Assembly: GCA_005893365.1 (NCBI GenBank)
Contig: VBPB01000016.1
Location: 1 to 7,737 of the forward strand
From: Candidatus Eiseniibacteriota bacterium
Lineage (GTDB): Bacteria > Eisenbacteria > RBG-16-71-46
Length of the DNA: 7,737 nt
Direction: 5' to 3'
Both the position numbers and the translations under genes were made by a program. The notes beneath the pieces were generated by a model. It worked only from the letters and a program-made list of their open reading frames with translations. It made no database searches and was not told where the DNA came from. Below, piece by piece: positions 6,377-7,737 of the stretch (positions within the stretch are counted from its first letter, which is position 1; every line of letters starts with the position of its first letter).

Positions 6377-7294
6377 TCAAGTCAAATTCTTGTCGCGTGC
6401 CGCCGGCTTCCGCGCCACCAGCACCACCCGGTCGCCGAGGACGTTGCACCATCGGGTGAGCGGCAGGTTGAGCGTATCGAGGACGGCCATGGCCCCGCGC
6501 TGGAGCGCCGACTTGCGTCCCCGCGTGCGTCCCGGCGGGATCTTGCTCTGGCGCAGCTGCATGACCGTGAGGCCGACCGAGCGCATCAGCGCGCCGAGCG
6601 AGCGTGGGGTGAACTCCCACAGGTGGTAGGGCACCTCGCGCTGGACGATGCGCCGCCCGAGCAGGCCGTAGCCGCGCAGCGCCAGGCCGCGCGCGATCGA
6701 GTGGGTGGTCATCGGGCCGCGCAGGTAGAACCAGCCGCCGGGCTTGAGCAGGCGCGCCACCTCGGCCGCCACCGCGCGACAGTCGGGCACGTGCTCCAGG
6801 ACGTCGCCCATGTAGACCAGATCGAAGGCCGCGGCCGGCAGGCGGGCGGCCAGCAGGTCGCCCTGGAACACCTCGAGCCCGAGTGCGCGCGCGTGCGCGG
6901 CGGCATCCGCCGAGGGCTCGACGCCCTGCGCCCGCCAGCCGCGCTCGCGGGCGTGCTTCACCAGCGATCCGGTGGCGCACCCCACGTCCAGCAGCCGGCC
7001 CGAGGCCCCGAGGGCGGCGAACGCGTCCAGGAGCCCCAGGCTCTCCGCCCGGAACGCCGCCTCGTCGGCGGCGGGCGCCTCGGTCCGCCCGCAGCGGAAC
7101 TCGCTCTCGAAGTAGGCGGCGTCGTACCACGAGGTCAGCGTCTCGGGCGTGGGCTGGACCGCCAGGAACCGCATGCCGCAGGCGCCACACTCGACCAGGG
7201 GGTAGCGCGTGTCCTCGTGCAGGTATTCCATCGCCAGCGGACGGAGACGCCGGCCGCCGCAGGCGAGACAGTGCTCGAGCGTGCGCAGGGCCAA
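6377..7294 (-). CDS. Class I SAM-dependent methyltransferase with N-terminal zinc ribbon
   Basis: A 305-residue methyltransferase of unknown substrate. The N-terminus has two CxxC pairs (C9-C12 in HCLACGG and C36-C39 in ECGACG), a zinc ribbon common in methyltransferases of cell-surface or small-molecule clusters. The Rossmann core follows: motif I LLDVGCATGSLV (101-112), acidic ribose-binding position E126 in GVEPSAD, FDLVYMGDVLEHVPD (157-171) and LLKPGGWFYLRGP (182-194). The C-terminal PYHLWEFTPRSLGALMRSVG (222-241) is typical of Methyltransf_13/23-like families that methylate sugars or lipids. The start is uncertain. TTG 7294 lies 14 nt after the mnmA stop and includes both zinc pairs; the only internal ATG nearby would remove the first pair. 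A GTG at 7438 would overlap mnmA by 130 bp with an arginine-rich stretch and is unlikely. No clear ribosome-binding site precedes TTG 7294. It is probably co-transcribed with mnmA, but that does not prove a tRNA substrate. Confidence 0.85.
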   Translation of the reverse strand: MALRTLEHCLACGGRRLRPLAMEYLHEDTRYPLVECGACGMRFLAVQPTPETLTSWYDAAYFESEFRCGRTEAPAADEAAFRAESLGLLDAFAALGASGRLLDVGCATGSLVKHARERGWRAQGVEPSADAAAHARALGLEVFQGDLLAARLPAAAFDLVYMGDVLEHVPDCRAVAAEVARLLKPGGWFYLRGPMTTHSIARGLALRGYGLLGRRIVQREVPYHLWEFTPRSLGALMRSVGLTVMQLRQSKIPPGRTRGRKSALQRGAMAVLDTLNLPLTRWCNVLGDRVVLVARKPAARDKNLT

Positions 7295-7308
7295 GGCGGC
7301 CGAGGCGC

Positions 7309-7737
7309 TCAGGCGGTCACCGGCCGTGCGTCGGGCGCAGCGGCTGCCCCGACGGCCTCCGCGTCCGGCGCGCCGGCGGCCAGAGCATGCGCGATCTCGG
7401 CGCCGCCCATCACGCGATCGCCGTCGTAGAAGACGCACGCCTGGCCGGGCGTCACCGCCGCCTGCGGCGCCTCGAAGCGCACTTCGACGCTCCCGTCGGC
7501 CTGCGGGTGGAGCCGGGCGGCGGCCGGCCGATGCCGCGAGCGGATCTGCACTTGGGCGCGGGTGCCGGGCGCAGGCGGTGCGGGCTGGAGCCAGTTGGCC
7601 GGACCGGTCACGAGGCCCGGGGACTCGAGGGCCGCCCGTCCGCCCACCACCACCGTGTTGGCCTCCGCGTCGATCGCGAGCACGAACAGCGGCTCGCTCG
7701 CGGCGAGCCCCAAGCCGCGGCGCTGGCCGACGGTGTA
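7309..7737 (-). CDS. mnmA: tRNA-specific 2-thiouridylase MnmA, C-terminal part (runs off the right edge)
   Basis: MnmA adenylates and thiolates U34 of tRNA Lys, Glu and Gln in the cytoplasm, taking sulfur from a persulfide relay. The window holds the last 142 residues. They begin in the conserved YTVGQRRGLGL and end with the C-terminal beta-barrel signature VTPGQACVFYDGDRVMGG. The PP-loop ATPase domain and the two catalytic cysteines lie beyond the right edge. A TTG at 7713 could be mistaken for a start, but conserved sequence continues upstream of it to the edge. After the usual end (RVMGGAEI) the protein has an extra tail of about 27 residues, rich in Ala, Pro and Asp, with no visible motif. 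The zinc-ribbon methyltransferase follows after 14 nt. Confidence 0.93.
   Translation of the reverse strand, partial: YTVGQRRGLGLAASEPLFVLAIDAEANTVVVGGRAALESPGLVTGPANWLQPAPPAPGTRAQVQIRSRHRPAAARLHPQADGSVEVRFEAPQAAVTPGQACVFYDGDRVMGGAEIAHALAAGAPDAEAVGAAAAPDARPVTA

Noticed and set aside
6299..7429. 376-codon plus-strand frame opposite the methyltransferase and mnmA
   Set aside because: It spans two real genes antisense and shows no recognisable domain.

Overview
The window is very GC-rich (roughly 70% by eye, strong G/C preference at third codon positions). It looks like a chromosomal stretch of an uncultured, probably soil or subsurface, Gram-negative-type bacterium. The fused radical SAM protein next to RNase E/G, the Bacillus-type SdhC and the multi-domain HNH protein would fit a lineage such as Rokubacteria/NC10 or a deltaproteobacterium-like group. 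This placement is inference only: no rRNA or marker gene settles it.

Layout. (1) Positions 1-2993, minus strand: a two-gene operon. A 900-residue fusion of a B12-binding radical SAM protein (TIGR03960-like) with the TIGR03936/DUF2344 module reads into the N-terminus of a ribonuclease E/G homologue that runs off the left edge. The two genes share an ATGA stop/start overlap, with a competing GTG start further in. (2) Positions 2994-3318: a divergent intergenic region that must carry the promoters for both directions. (3) Positions 3319-4889, plus strand: sdhC (cytochrome b558 membrane anchor of succinate dehydrogenase), then an eIF-2B/MtnA/ribose-1,5-bisphosphate-isomerase-like protein, also with an ATGA overlap. 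No sdhA or sdhB follows. (4) Positions 4935-6152, minus strand: an HNH nuclease-domain protein converging on the previous operon. Its interdomain linker holds a tandem repeat of about 80 bp, and each copy contains the same perfect AT-rich palindrome. (5) Positions 6153-6376: a 224-bp spacer without a recognisable gene. (6) Positions 6377-7737, minus strand: the C-terminal part of the tRNA 2-thiouridylase MnmA (truncated by the right edge) and, 14 nt downstream, a class I SAM methyltransferase with an N-terminal zinc ribbon.

Themes. RNA metabolism appears at both ends (RNase E/G with its radical SAM partner; MnmA), respiration and an orphan IF-2B-family protein in the middle, and one gene (HNH) of possibly mobile character. 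I see no CRISPR array, tRNA, rRNA, transposase, prophage gene or toxin-antitoxin pair. The most unusual sequence signal is the pair of identical 22-bp palindromes inside the HNH reading frame. They read as rare, AT-rich codons in an otherwise GC-saturated gene and are better conserved than the rest of the repeat unit around them.
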